A DNA stretch of 64,000 nucleotides, from NCBI RefSeq assembly GCF_900142085.1, contig NZ_FQZQ01000014.1:1-64000 (forward strand). Reading direction: 5' to 3'. Positions 28,331-37,856 of this stretch are shown in pieces (within the stretch, counting starts at the first letter, position 1; every line of letters starts with the position of its first letter). Under the pieces are notes generated by a model, which saw only the letters and a program-made list of their open reading frames with translations, did no database searches and was not told the DNA's origin. The DNA comes from Shimia gijangensis. Lineage in GTDB: Bacteria; Pseudomonadota; Alphaproteobacteria; Rhodobacterales; Rhodobacteraceae. Both the position numbers and the translations under genes were made by a program.

Positions 28331-28903
28331 TTACTTGTCCTCCTCGGACCCTTCGGTCTCGATCTCGTCAAAATCGTCTTCGTTAAGTGTGCCCGCAGAT
28401 TTGCGCTGGCGCAGCATTTCCTTGATCAGATCATCGGTCAGCATCAACTTGGCATCTGCCAGCCATTCAAACTGAAGACCCACTGTGCCTTCGTCGATGT
28501 TGATCAGAACGTCTTCGCCTTCGACCCCGGCCAACACGCCGCGAAAGCGTTTGCGCCCGTCGATCAGATCGGAGGTCTCCAGTTTCGCGTCATAACCTTC
28601 AAAGGTCACAAAGTCCTTGAGCCGGGTCAGCGGGCGGTCAATGCCCGGGCTGCCAACTTCCAGAGTATATGAATCGGCCAACGGATCTTCGACATCCAGA
28701 ACCGCACTGACCGCATTTGAAATCTGCGCGCATTCATCGACTTCGATGCCGCCATCGGGACGTTCCGCCATGATCTGCAACGTCTTGGTATTACCGCCCA
28801 TCAAGCGCAAACGCACGAGTTCAAACCCCATGTCCTCAATGACAGGGGTGATGATGTCGGCCAGTTTGCGGTCCATCGCAGCTTTGGCAATCATGTCACT
28901 CAT
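28331..28903 (-). CDS. rimP: Ribosome maturation factor RimP
   Basis: Needed for maturation of the 30S subunit. I start at ATG 28903 ([18 protein letters not shown]), 190 residues, with GGAGG 8 bases upstream; the open frame extends further but would cross a terminator-like hairpin. Family segments visible are [41 protein letters not shown] and [13 protein letters not shown]. First gene of rimP-nusA-ylxR-infB. The hairpin six bases before its ribosome-binding site suggests control by attenuation. Confidence 0.95.
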   Translation of the reverse strand: MSDMIAKAAMDRKLADIITPVIEDMGFELVRLRLMGGNTKTLQIMAERPDGGIEVDECAQISNAVSAVLDVEDPLADSYTLEVGSPGIDRPLTRLKDFVTFEGYDAKLETSDLIDGRKRFRGVLAGVEGEDVLINIDEGTVGLQFEWLADAKLMLTDDLIKEMLRQRKSAGTLNEDDFDEIETEGSEEDK

Positions 28904-28921
28904 AGTGCGTGCCTCCGGGCA

Positions 28922-28945
28922 CAAAAAAACGGGCGCGCGGCCCGT
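28922..28945 (-). promoter_or_regulatory. Terminator-like hairpin in the rimP leader
   Basis: In the leftward RNA, ACGGGC (28945-28940) pairs with GCCCGT (28934-28929) around a 5-base CGCGC loop, and is followed by seven T (the last stem base included) at 28929-28923. The rimP GGAGG begins about 6 bases later. There is no space for a promoter between hairpin and start codon, so the operon promoter must lie upstream and the RNA must cross the hairpin. Confidence 0.75.
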
Positions 28946-29048
28946 CGAATACTTCGATGGAGCGTTGGGTTTGGACCCCAGCGCACCGCTGTTGAAAGCC
29001 ATATACGCCCGATGCCCTGAGTCTGCAAGGTCTAAAGGAAAACTAACC

Positions 29049-29672
29049 TCAGACAGGCTTTCTGGCGACAATGAAGGCTGCGGCTTTGTCATTTGGCTGC
29101 CACTGATACTCAACTTCCAAACCGGCATCACGCATGCTTTGCAATAACTCGTCCAATGTGAAGAAATCTATGTGGGGCAGCAACCGAAGTGCGCCACCAG
29201 TTTTCAAAGAGCCGCGCAACAAACCACCGGCACCGCCAATGCAGGCCGTACTTGAGATAAATACCCCTCCGGGTTTGAGGAGGTCAGTCACCCGTGCCAA
29301 AACGGCGTCCTTGTCATCTAAAAGATGCAGAATGCTCATCCCCATCACAACATCAAAAGGGCCATGACCATCGGGCAAGCTATCGATATCCGTTTGTTCA
29401 AAAGTAACATTGGACACCTGATGCTCTGAAAGCTTGCTGTGGGCGATCTCGATCATCTTCGGGGAAAAATCAACTGCCAGAATGCTTTGGACAAAAGGCG
29501 AATGCAAAATAGCTGTTGAGCCTGTTCCACATCCAAATTCGAACACCTCTGACTCGCTATTGAAATATTCGCGGGTTTTTTCGAGTTTGAATTCGTATGA
29601 GTCCATGTCGCTAATGGACATCCGGGCATAGCGTTTTGCCAAAAAGTTCCAAAATCCAGCTTTCGCGCCCAT
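29049..29672 (-). CDS. Class I SAM-dependent methyltransferase
   Basis: A 207-residue methyltransferase of unknown substrate. ATG 29672 has AGGAGA about 6 bases upstream ([18 protein letters not shown]). Motif I is [12 protein letters not shown], followed by an acidic residue at the end of the next strand ([13 protein letters not shown]), then [14 protein letters not shown] and [10 protein letters not shown]. The [16 protein letters not shown] C-terminal part is common in UbiE/Ubi-type small-molecule methyltransferases. It stands alone between the ABC importer operon terminator and the rimP operon on the same strand. Confidence 0.85.
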   Translation of the reverse strand: MGAKAGFWNFLAKRYARMSISDMDSYEFKLEKTREYFNSESEVFEFGCGTGSTAILHSPFVQSILAVDFSPKMIEIAHSKLSEHQVSNVTFEQTDIDSLPDGHGPFDVVMGMSILHLLDDKDAVLARVTDLLKPGGVFISSTACIGGAGGLLRGSLKTGGALRLLPHIDFFTLDELLQSMRDAGLEVEYQWQPNDKAAAFIVARKPV

Positions 29673-29798
29673 GCCATCTCTCCTGCTTAAGTGATTGACA
29701 TATGGGAGTATATTGGCAGTTTCCAACCCTTGTTTAGACACTTTGTTCGAAGCAGGCCTCCCCATGTAGGGGGTTGGACAACCGAAAAGCAAAATAGT

Positions 29799-29826
29799 AA
29801 AACGCCCCGCAAAATGCAGGGCGTTT
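29799..29826. terminator. Intrinsic terminator of the peptide ABC operon
   Basis: AAACGCCCCGC and GCAGGGCGTTT form an 11-bp stem with one mismatch around AAAAT. Read leftward it ends in GCGTTTTACTATTTT. It lies 28 bases after the solute-binding protein stop. Confidence 0.8.
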
Positions 29827-29853
29827 CAGACTATCTATCGTGTTGGTTGGCCC

Positions 29854-31398
29854 TTAGGCGAACCACCAACGCTCGATAAAGCGCGCGTTATCCAACTGGA
29901 ACACGTTGCCGATGTTGCCCGAGTTGGCCAGCTTAGTGCTATTCGCGTCAACCGAGTTCGCATACATCGGAATGACTGTGCCACCTTCTTGCGAAACCAG
30001 CGACTGCATCTCGTGATACATCGCTCGGCGCTTGTTGGTGTCCAGCTCGGCACGAGCAACAACCAGCAGTTCTTGGAAGCGAGCGTTGTCCCAATGGGTG
30101 TCGTTCCAAGGCGCGCCCAGTTCGTAGTTCACTGAGAACATCCAATCCTCAGTCGCACGACCGGACCAGTAGCAGGCACACCATGGCTTCTTCAGCCAAA
30201 CGTTGGACCAATAGCCATCATCAGGCTCTTGGACCACATTGATGTTGATACCGCCGGCTTTTGCAGATGCTTGATACAGCTGAGCCGCATCCACCGCGCC
30301 CGGGAAGCCCGCGTTCGATGCCGACAAGTCGAGTGTCAGGCTGTCCATGCCAGCTTTCTTCAAATAGTGCTTGGACTTGTCTGGATCATAATCGATCGGA
30401 GTCAGGTTTTTGTCGAAGTACTGGTTCGCAGGTCCAATCGGGTTGTCATAAGAAACCGCGCCGTGACCCTGAAGGATCTTATCGACCATTTCCTGACGAT
30501 TCACACCGTGCTTCAGCGCCTTACGGACATTGATGTCATCGTGCGGTGCGAGATTTGTCAGCATCGGGAAGGTGTACTGCTGGTTGCCAGTCACCTCAAA
30601 GATTTCGACCATTGGATTGGCGCGCATGAGTGGCTCAGTCTTATAATCAACCCGGTTCAGGGCGTCGATCTGGCCGGTCATCAGTGCGTTCATGCGGGCA
30701 GAACTGTCGTTGATCGCGATTACTTCAACCGCATCAAACCAACCTTCTTTGCCGTCTTTGTAATGGCTATCTACGCGCGACAGGGTTGTGCGCACACCAG
30801 GGTCGAATGAGTCAACCTTGTAAAGGCCAGTACCGATACCTTTGGCAATAGCTTCTTCCACCTGACCAGCAGGGTAAATACAAAGGTGATAGTCCGACAT
30901 CAGGAATGGGAAGTCAGCGTTGCCGTTGGCCAAAGTCATTTGAACCTGGTGCTCACCCATTTTCTTCATCTCAGTGATCGGCTCAACAATCGGCTTTGCT
31001 GCCGATTTTGCGCCTTCAGCAGTGTGCATTTGCAAGGACTCAATCACGTCGTCCGCACCAAAGGCTTTGCCATTGTGGAAAGTCACACCTTTGCGCAGGT
31101 TGAAAGTCCATGTTTTCGCATCCGCGCTGGCTTCCCAGCTTTCGGCCAGCTCACCAATTAGTTCACCATTCGCTGCAACTTGAGTCAGCGTATCAAAAAC
31201 CGCACCATGCGATGTCAGGATCATGTAAGTGTCCGAGTGTGTCCGGCTGTCCCAGCTATCCGAGCTGTTCGCGCCAGCAATACCTAGACGTAGCGTACCG
31301 CCACGTTTTGGTGCCGCGCGCAGAGGCATACCTGTTGCCGCCAAAACACCGGCAGCTGCGCCAGTTTTTAGTAAACCACGTCTACTGATATTCGTCAT
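29854..31398 (-). CDS. ABC transporter substrate-binding protein, family 5 (peptide/nickel type)
   Basis: Periplasmic binding component of 514 residues. The start at 31398, with GGGAG 8 bases upstream, gives a twin-arginine signal (SRRGLLKTGAAAG, about 5-17). The mature protein starts with KRGGTLRLG and contains VTFHNGKAFGADDVIESLQ, the SBP family 5 signature. It is the last gene of a dppB-dppC-ATPase-SBP operon, 74 bases after the ATPase gene. Substrate cannot be read; oligopeptides are the default, but opines or other compounds are possible. Confidence 0.92.
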   Translation of the reverse strand: MTNISRRGLLKTGAAAGVLAATGMPLRAAPKRGGTLRLGIAGANSSDSWDSRTHSDTYMILTSHGAVFDTLTQVAANGELIGELAESWEASADAKTWTFNLRKGVTFHNGKAFGADDVIESLQMHTAEGAKSAAKPIVEPITEMKKMGEHQVQMTLANGNADFPFLMSDYHLCIYPAGQVEEAIAKGIGTGLYKVDSFDPGVRTTLSRVDSHYKDGKEGWFDAVEVIAINDSSARMNALMTGQIDALNRVDYKTEPLMRANPMVEIFEVTGNQQYTFPMLTNLAPHDDINVRKALKHGVNRQEMVDKILQGHGAVSYDNPIGPANQYFDKNLTPIDYDPDKSKHYLKKAGMDSLTLDLSASNAGFPGAVDAAQLYQASAKAGGININVVQEPDDGYWSNVWLKKPWCACYWSGRATEDWMFSVNYELGAPWNDTHWDNARFQELLVVARAELDTNKRRAMYHEMQSLVSQEGGTVIPMYANSVDANSTKLANSGNIGNVFQLDNARFIERWWFA

Positions 31399-31472
31399 AC
31401 TTTTTCTCCCAGTTTTAGTAGTCCGGCAATAGCCGGGACCTTTGTCGCTATATTTTCTAAAAGCGATTCGTT

Positions 31473-33125
31473 TCACATCTTACCAATTGCAGCGTCACCG
31501 ATGTTATCAACTCCGCGTTCATTGAGAAGATTTGTAAGCCAGTCCGGATCCATTTCAGGCACCGAACTAAGAAGAAGGTCCGTGTAAGCATGGTGGGGCG
31601 GAGTGAACATTTCGTCCTTCGGGCCCTGCTCGATCACTTTACCTTCTTTCATCACCACAACCTCGTCTGCGATAGATTTCACTGTCGCGAGGTCATGCGT
31701 AATAAACATATAGGACAAGCCCAGCTCGTCCTGAAGCTTGGCCAACAGTCTCAGAATGCCTTCTGCGACCAGTTGGTCCAGCGCTGATGTAACTTCGTCA
31801 CAGATGATGAACTTTGGTTCAGCCGCCAAGGCACGCGCAATGCCGATTCGCTGTTTCTGACCACCAGAAAGTTCGGAAGGCAGGCGGCTGTAGTAAGTAT
31901 CCGGTTCAAGTTCGATTTCTTCCAGAAGATGGTCCACGCGACGACGTTTGGCTTTGCCGGTAAGACCCATATAGAACTGCACCGGACGGCCAATAAGCTC
32001 ACCAATGGTTTTGCGTGGATTCAGAGCCGTGTCGGCCATCTGATAAATCATCTGGGTCTGACGTAGCTGCATCTTGCTTCGCTTGCGATAGTCCAATGGC
32101 AAGGCTTCACCATTATACTCAATATGTCCCGACTTTGGCGGCAACAACCCCGTAATGCAACGCGCAACTGTTGATTTTCCCGAGCCGGATTCGCCCACAA
32201 CAGCCACTGTGCGACCTTCATGCATGTCAAAACTGACATCATGCAAGACCGGAATTTTACCATAGGCTGCAGTCACGTTCTGCACCGAAATAATCGGCGT
32301 TGCGCTGGTTTGAACCGCAGGCTTTTGCGGGCGTTGAAAGCTTCGAACAGCCCACAAAGACTTGGTATATTCTTCCTGGGGATCCGACAGCATGGTGCGC
32401 GTGTCGGCCTCTTCGACCTCATCGCCCTTTAGCATGACTTTGATCTTGTCGGCCATTTGCGCAACCACAGCGAGGTCATGCGTAATGTAGATCGCAGCGG
32501 TGTCGAACTCTTCCACAATCTCGCGAATCGAAGCCAGAACTTCAATCTGAGTGGTCACATCCAACGCCGTTGTCGGCTCATCAAAGATGATCAGGTCCGG
32601 ACGGCAGGCCATCGCCATAGCCGTCATTGCACGCTGTAACTGACCACCGGAAACCTGGTGTGGATAACGAAAACCAATTTCGTCTGGGTTTGGTAAGCGA
32701 AGCTTTTCATAGAGCTCGCGACCGTCGGCCTCGCTCTCTGCTTTGGACATAACATTGTGTTGGGTAGGCGCTTCGGAGTGCTGGTCAATCAGACGGTGCG
32801 CCGGATTGAAACTTGCTGCAGCAGACTGAGCCACATAGGCAATTCGCTTACCCAGCAAACCCCGTTTAACAGCTGCCGAAGCATTCACTAGGTCGACACC
32901 GTCAAACTCAACAGTACCGGCAGAAATCCGACATCCATCGCGGGTAAATCCCATCGCAGCCAGACCCATTGTCGACTTGCCGGCACCGGATTCTCCTATC
33001 AGGCCCAGAACTTCCCCCTTTTTCAGATCAAAGCTAGCGCCGTTGATAATCGGGTTCCAGGTTTCGTCACTGCGGCCTTCGATCTGGAGGTCGCGTACTT
33101 TCAGAAGCAGGTCACTATCTGACAT
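31473..33125 (-). CDS. ABC transporter ATP-binding protein with two nucleotide-binding domains (DppD-DppF type)
   Basis: One 550-residue chain carries both ATPases of a peptide/nickel-type importer. Domain 1 has Walker A GESGAGKST (about 44-52), signature SGGQLQRA and Walker B LIIFDEPTTALD. Domain 2 begins about 285 with GESGSGKST (about 315), LSGGQKQRIGIARAL and FIICDEVTSALD. The oligopeptide C-terminal extension follows each domain, as in YejF/GsiA proteins. It lies 10 bases after the dppC-type permease. Glu of domain 2 is intact (DE), so both sites could hydrolyse ATP. Confidence 0.95.
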   Translation of the reverse strand: MSDSDLLLKVRDLQIEGRSDETWNPIINGASFDLKKGEVLGLIGESGAGKSTMGLAAMGFTRDGCRISAGTVEFDGVDLVNASAAVKRGLLGKRIAYVAQSAAASFNPAHRLIDQHSEAPTQHNVMSKAESEADGRELYEKLRLPNPDEIGFRYPHQVSGGQLQRAMTAMAMACRPDLIIFDEPTTALDVTTQIEVLASIREIVEEFDTAAIYITHDLAVVAQMADKIKVMLKGDEVEEADTRTMLSDPQEEYTKSLWAVRSFQRPQKPAVQTSATPIISVQNVTAAYGKIPVLHDVSFDMHEGRTVAVVGESGSGKSTVARCITGLLPPKSGHIEYNGEALPLDYRKRSKMQLRQTQMIYQMADTALNPRKTIGELIGRPVQFYMGLTGKAKRRRVDHLLEEIELEPDTYYSRLPSELSGGQKQRIGIARALAAEPKFIICDEVTSALDQLVAEGILRLLAKLQDELGLSYMFITHDLATVKSIADEVVVMKEGKVIEQGPKDEMFTPPHHAYTDLLLSSVPEMDPDWLTNLLNERGVDNIGDAAIGKM

Positions 33126-33135
33126 TTGCGTCTCC

Positions 33136-34488
33136 TTATTCTTTTAGGCCAGAGGACTTGTGAAGCATCCAGTCCACGACAAAGTTTACAGCCACGGTCA
33201 GTAAAGCAATCGCACTCGCGGCAAGCAAGGGTGCTGCAGCAACTTGTGGTGCAAAGGCTGCAAAGTTGATGAACTGTGACAGGTCTTTCACCATTGTTCC
33301 CCAATCCGCGAGCGGTGGCTGAATACCGACACCCAGGAAGCTGAGCGAGGCAATCGTCAGGAACACAAAGCAGAACCGCAACCCGAATTCGGCCAGCAAA
33401 GGCGCCGTCGCATTTGGAAGGATTTCACGGAAGATCAGATACCCCATACCTTCGCCACGTAGTTTTGCGGCTTCGATATAGTCCATCACAACGATGTTAA
33501 GACCCACAGCACGTGCCAGACGGAACACACGGGTCGAATCGATCACCGCAATGATGACCACCATATAAACTGTCAGCAGACCTTTTTCTGATCCTGCCCA
33601 CGCACTGGCGATTGTCATCAGCAACAAGGCAAAAATCAGTGACGGTATTGCCATCAAAACGTCAACCGCACGTGAAATGCCTTGGTCCAGCCAGCCACCG
33701 ATTGTGGCCGCCAAAAAGCCCAGCGTCGCACCAATCAGGAATGCCAGCATCGTTGTGGCAAAGGCGATACCAACTGTGTTTTGGGCGCCGTAAATCAATC
33801 GGCTCAAGATATCCCGGCCAATCTGATCTGTGCCAAGCGGAAAGTCCGGATTACCGCCCATGGCGGGATCACCGCCGGGTACAACATTGGCCGCCGAGAA
33901 AATCTCTTCCTGCCCATATGGCGCCAAAGGACCGACAAAAAACATGACTGTGAAAACGAGCAAAGTCGCTCCAACGATCGCAATGATGGATTTCGCTGCG
34001 TCCGCGCGGAAATTAACCTGCGCATAGATACACAAAGGTACGCCCAGTGCAGCCAAGACAATAATCGTGGTTGATGCGATCTGTCCGGCAAAAACGGCCA
34101 AAAATGCATAGAAGACGATTGTCACGATACCAAAGGCCGCCGTGAGAGGCATCGCGCGGAATAGTTTTCGACTGCCTTCGGAGCCAATGTAGACTCCCGC
34201 CAGGCGAAAATAGTAGGCAATGATGCCAAAACCCACGAAGGCTTCGATGGCAACCCGTAAGAAGAAGTACTTGTTCGCGATTGCGGGCTCAGCTGTGCGT
34301 GCGGTGTAATAGATTGAAGCAATCCAAAGCAGCAGCGCCGCACCCAGAACATACCCAAAGGCAACACCGTAAGACATATCACGGTAAAACGGAGCGTTTT
34401 TGGTCAGTTGCTGACCAGCAAAACGGAAAACCCAACCACCTGCAGCAATGGCAGCGATGACGAGAATTAGTTGCAGCCAAATATTCAT
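33136..34488 (-). CDS. ABC transporter permease, DppC type, with long N-terminal membrane extension
   Basis: Inner-membrane permease of 450 residues, about 150 longer than usual DppC proteins. The first 200 residues contain about five additional hydrophobic segments (roughly 3-22, 42-62, 78-98, 112-150, 163-185). The standard part follows, with FPLGTDQIGRDILSRLIYGAQNT (here cut short), the ABC-binding EAA-like loop EAAKLRGEGMGYLIFREILPN and FLGVGIQPP near the end. The 4-bp overlap with the dppB-type gene shows coupled translation. The extra helices have no assigned role. Confidence 0.9.
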   Translation of the reverse strand: MNIWLQLILVIAAIAAGGWVFRFAGQQLTKNAPFYRDMSYGVAFGYVLGAALLLWIASIYYTARTAEPAIANKYFFLRVAIEAFVGFGIIAYYFRLAGVYIGSEGSRKLFRAMPLTAAFGIVTIVFYAFLAVFAGQIASTTIIVLAALGVPLCIYAQVNFRADAAKSIIAIVGATLLVFTVMFFVGPLAPYGQEEIFSAANVVPGGDPAMGGNPDFPLGTDQIGRDILSRLIYGAQNTVGIAFATTMLAFLIGATLGFLAATIGGWLDQGISRAVDVLMAIPSLIFALLLMTIASAWAGSEKGLLTVYMVVIIAVIDSTRVFRLARAVGLNIVVMDYIEAAKLRGEGMGYLIFREILPNATAPLLAEFGLRFCFVFLTIASLSFLGVGIQPPLADWGTMVKDLSQFINFAAFAPQVAAAPLLAASAIALLTVAVNFVVDWMLHKSSGLKE

Positions 34489-35483
34489 TTAGGATGCCTC
34501 AGACGTGGGTTGGAAATAATGGACAGGACGTCAGCCGTCAGGTTCAGCAAAATGTAGGCTGCTGCGAAAATCAGGCAGCAGGCCTGAACCACCGGGATGT
34601 CGCGAATTTTTACACTGTCCACGAACAACTGGCCGATGCCCGGATAGACGAACACCACCTCGACCACCACCACACCTGTCACCAGGTAGGCCAGGTTCAG
34701 AGCAATCACGTTGATGATCGGCGCAAGAGCATTTGGAAGCGCATGCTTCACAATCACTCGCATTGGCGAAAGCCCCTTAAGCCGCGCCATCTCGATATAT
34801 GGAGAGGCCAGCAAGTTTATGATCGCTGCACGTGTCATGCGCATCATATGCGCGGTCACGACCAGCGTGAGAGTCAAGGCGGGCAGCAGGGATTTCGTAA
34901 ACCGCTCACTCAGATCCATGCCATCATAAATGTTAGACAACGAAGGCAGGATTGGGTTGAGCACCGCAAGGAACAGGATCAGCACGTAGGCCATGAAGAA
35001 CTCAGGCGACGAGATTGACGACAAGGTCAAAATGTTTGCGGCCCGGTCGAAAACTGAGTTTCTGTAAAGCGCGGCCAGAATACCCAAAGTGATGGCGATC
35101 GGAACCGCGATCATGGCCGTCACGCCTGCTAGGAAGACAGTGTTCTTAAAGCGCGGAGCAATCTGGGTCGCAACCGACTCAAGTCCTGAGCCCGTATCTG
35201 TCCCAGCAAAGCTCGCAAAGTTTGCCTGCGCGAAACTATTACCAAGATCACCTTGAAGCGCGGCCGCCAGCCATTGCAAGTATCGCTGAATAGGAGGCTC
35301 ATTAAGTCCAAGATCTTTTCGGATGGCCTCCACGGCTTCCGGAGTTGCACCCTGTCCCAAAATCAGTTCCGCGAAATCCCCTGGCAGCATGTTGACTGCA
35401 GTGAAAATCACAATTGAGACGACGAGCAGCGTCAAGACACCTAGCGCCAGACGCTGCGCAATAATTCTGAATATTGAGGCCAA
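34485..35483 (-). CDS. ABC transporter permease, DppB type
   Basis: First permease of the peptide/nickel-type importer, 332 residues with six membrane segments. It opens with FRIIAQRLALGVLTLLVVS and has GLNEPPIQRYLQWL, the LPALTLTLVVTAHMMRMTR segment and the loop EMARLKGLSPMRVIVKHALPNA that contacts the ATPase. The start is TTG, supported by AGGTGAGGG 3-5 bases upstream; no ATG is placed as well. It leads the operon, and the 170 AT-rich bases before it should hold its promoter, though I cannot define -35/-10 boxes. Confidence 0.92.
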   Translation of the reverse strand: MASIFRIIAQRLALGVLTLLVVSIVIFTAVNMLPGDFAELILGQGATPEAVEAIRKDLGLNEPPIQRYLQWLAAALQGDLGNSFAQANFASFAGTDTGSGLESVATQIAPRFKNTVFLAGVTAMIAVPIAITLGILAALYRNSVFDRAANILTLSSISSPEFFMAYVLILFLAVLNPILPSLSNIYDGMDLSERFTKSLLPALTLTLVVTAHMMRMTRAAIINLLASPYIEMARLKGLSPMRVIVKHALPNALAPIINVIALNLAYLVTGVVVVEVVFVYPGIGQLFVDSVKIRDIPVVQACCLIFAAAYILLNLTADVLSIISNPRLRHPK

Positions 35484-35653
35484 GTGCCCTCACCTGATGT
35501 ATATTTTTTGATTGTTTTCAAGTTAGCGGGCCAAGTAAGTCTGTAAACCCTATAAATGCAAAACTTATACCGTCATTTCGTTTTCGGTTAATTTTGGTTT
35601 GTTTTTAAGGGATATCCCAAGAATTTGACCCTATCCCGCATCTAGAACTGGAA

Positions 35654-36625
35654 CTATTTCTCGGCAAGTTGGTCCATAATTCGTACAAGTTCCGCGCTAA
35701 TTCCGGGCTCTGACAGTGCGTGTCCGGCGTTTTGAACGATCTGCATTCGCCCTTTTTCCCACTTTTCAGACAAGTCGTATGCTGAACGTGGTGGGCAAAT
35801 CATGTCATAGCGACCCTGTACGATTACGCCTGGAATATCTGCAAGACGATCGACCCGGTCCAGAATCTGACCATCGAACTCCAGAAATCCCGCATGGCTG
35901 AAATAGTGGTTTTCCAACCTCGAAAATGCCCGTGCATACTCAGCGGGCGGATCTCCGGCTGCGCCGGTTGAGCTGATCGACGCCAAAGCGTTTTCCCAAG
36001 CAGCCCAGGCCCGTGCAAATCGAACCTCTGTCGCACGATCACCAGAGAATAATCGCTTATGATATGCTGCGATCAGATCGTGGCGCTCATCATGAGGAAC
36101 AAGGCCGGCAAAGCGGTCCCATTGTTCTGGCCAGAATTGCCCGGCACCGCCGCCATAAAACCACTTCAATTCGCGTTGCATCATCAAGAAAACGCCGCGA
36201 AGAACCAGAAACGCAACACGGGTTGGGTGGGCCTGCGCATAGATCAGGGACAGCGTCGCACCCCAGCTGCCGCCAAACACAATCCACTCATCAATATCCA
36301 GCACCTCTCGAATCATCTCCATATCGGCGACAAGATGCCAGGTGGTATTCGCCTCCACTGACGCATGCGGCGTCGATCGTCCGCAACCACGCTGATCAAA
36401 CAAAATCACCCGATATATACGTGGGTCAAAGTAACGGCGCATCGCAGGGCTGCATCCACCGCCGGGCCCGCCGTGCACGACAACAACAGGCAAACCGTCG
36501 GGCCGCCCGGATTGCTCAACATAAGCGCGATGACCATCGCCCACGTCCAACATCCTCTGGTCAAATGGCTCGACCGGAGGGTAAAGATATTGCACTGCGC
36601 GCTTTTGGCCCGAGTTTTTGTCCAT
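35654..36625 (-). CDS. pip: Proline iminopeptidase (alpha/beta hydrolase, S33)
   Basis: Releases N-terminal proline from peptides. The 323-residue protein starts at ATG 36625 ([21 protein letters not shown]), a typical family N-terminus. It has the oxyanion segment [13 protein letters not shown], the [11 protein letters not shown] motif, the nucleophile elbow [10 protein letters not shown], and near the end the catalytic Asp ([11 protein letters not shown]) and His ([10 protein letters not shown]). The promoter is shared with the divergent ubiG across only 50 bases. A role in using imported peptides with the neighbouring ABC system is possible but not shown. Confidence 0.95.
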   Translation of the reverse strand: MDKNSGQKRAVQYLYPPVEPFDQRMLDVGDGHRAYVEQSGRPDGLPVVVVHGGPGGGCSPAMRRYFDPRIYRVILFDQRGCGRSTPHASVEANTTWHLVADMEMIREVLDIDEWIVFGGSWGATLSLIYAQAHPTRVAFLVLRGVFLMMQRELKWFYGGGAGQFWPEQWDRFAGLVPHDERHDLIAAYHKRLFSGDRATEVRFARAWAAWENALASISSTGAAGDPPAEYARAFSRLENHYFSHAGFLEFDGQILDRVDRLADIPGVIVQGRYDMICPPRSAYDLSEKWEKGRMQIVQNAGHALSEPGISAELVRIMDQLAEK

Positions 36626-36675
36626 GTCCGACCTATATAAGTTCAGGCGGCCCAATTGAGCATATGGAGAACACA

Positions 36676-37422
36676 ATGCAAGCCCCTCACAGCACTGTCG
36701 ACCCTTCTGAAGTCGCAAAATTTGAGGCCATGGCCGCCGAATGGTGGGATCCCAAGGGGAAATTCAAGCCACTTCATATGCTTAACCCGTGCCGGCTGGA
36801 CTACATCACCTCTCAGATTGCAGCGGAATTTAGCCGTGACCTCAGCACACCACGCCCTTTTCAAGGCCTGCGTCTGCTGGATATCGGTTGTGGTGGCGGA
36901 TTGCTCAGCGAACCCATGGCCAGGCTTGGCGCAACGGTGATCGGCGCAGACGCTGCTGCCGGGAACATTCCTGTGGCGCAAGTTCACGCGGATCAATCGG
37001 GCCTCGATATCGACTATCGCCACACCACTGCCGAAGCGATGGCCGAAGCCGGTGAGCAGTTCGATATCGTTTTGAATATGGAAGTGGTCGAACACGTAGC
37101 CGACCCTCTGTCCTTTCTTACGGTATGCCGCGAATTGCTAAAGCCCGGCGGTCTTCATCTTTGCTCAACGATCAATCGCAATCCCAAAAGCTTTGCTGCC
37201 GCCATTGTCGGCGCTGAGTACGTGATGAGATGGTTGCCCAAAGGCACGCATGAATGGCACAAATTCATTACCCCGGACGAGCTTTTCGCTTTGCTGGAGC
37301 AATCCGGTGTCACGCCTGTCGACCGTAAAGGGTTCGTGTTCAACCCAATCACCTGGCAATGGTCCCTCTCGGATCGGGACCTGAGTGTGAACTATGTCAC
37401 CGCCAGCACTAAGCCCGCCTAG
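36676..37422 (+). CDS. ubiG: Ubiquinone biosynthesis O-methyltransferase
   Basis: Catalyses both O-methylations in ubiquinone synthesis. The 248-residue protein has [18 protein letters not shown], then motif [40 protein letters not shown] and FLSTxNR-type ending LCSTINRN. I use ATG 36676, which has GGAGA 5 bases upstream; an ATG at 36664 has none. The longer open frame to the left is antisense to pip. Its stop overlaps that of the convergent marR gene. Confidence 0.96.
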   Translation: MQAPHSTVDPSEVAKFEAMAAEWWDPKGKFKPLHMLNPCRLDYITSQIAAEFSRDLSTPRPFQGLRLLDIGCGGGLLSEPMARLGATVIGADAAAGNIPVAQVHADQSGLDIDYRHTTAEAMAEAGEQFDIVLNMEVVEHVADPLSFLTVCRELLKPGGLHLCSTINRNPKSFAAAIVGAEYVMRWLPKGTHEWHKFITPDELFALLEQSGVTPVDRKGFVFNPITWQWSLSDRDLSVNYVTASTKPA

Positions 37423-37856
37423 GCTTCATCCAGCTTTACTCTGAGCTCGCGCAAAATCGGCAGCGCTGCACGCACACGCGCTTCGCCCAGATCTTCGACG
37501 ACTTCGGTGATCATTGGCGCGATGGATTGCAGCGCCTGATCCCGGGCAGATCGTCCTGCCGGGCTGATCCCGACTATCTTGCGACGGGCGTCGTCCCAAT
37601 CGGGGCGAATGTGAATGTATCCGGCCGATTCCAGTTTGTGCAGCGTGTTGGTCATGGCGCCACGTGTCACATGAAACGTCTTGGCCAATTGTGCAGGGCT
37701 GCGTTCCGCTCCGGCAGGCGCAAGGTGGTTCAACACGGAAAAATGCGACAACTCCATACCCTTGGGCAGAGCTTTGGTCAGCCGGGCGCGGGCCAGTTGG
37801 TCGGCCATAAGAATCTCCCCAAACAGGGAAATCGCCAATGCATTATTGTCGCTCAT
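37419..37856 (-). CDS. MarR family transcriptional regulator
   Basis: A 145-residue winged-helix repressor. The DNA-binding part runs about 30-95 ([60 protein letters not shown] wing). Flanking helices provide the dimer interface. Its ATG overlaps the stop of the nitrilase-family gene (TGATG), so it is the last gene of comF-grxC-nitrilase-marR. The ligand and target are unknown. Confidence 0.92.
   Translation of the reverse strand: MSDNNALAISLFGEILMADQLARARLTKALPKGMELSHFSVLNHLAPAGAERSPAQLAKTFHVTRGAMTNTLHKLESAGYIHIRPDWDDARRKIVGISPAGRSARDQALQSIAPMITEVVEDLGEARVRAALPILRELRVKLDEA

Noticed and set aside
31421-31440. Short hairpin between the ABC ATPase and binding-protein genes
   Set aside because: Seven base pairs with a bulge and no clear T run; may stabilise mRNA but is too weak to call.
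36013-36675. Upstream extension of the ubiG frame
   Set aside because: It is antisense to pip; ubiG family similarity and the ribosome-binding site begin at 36676.
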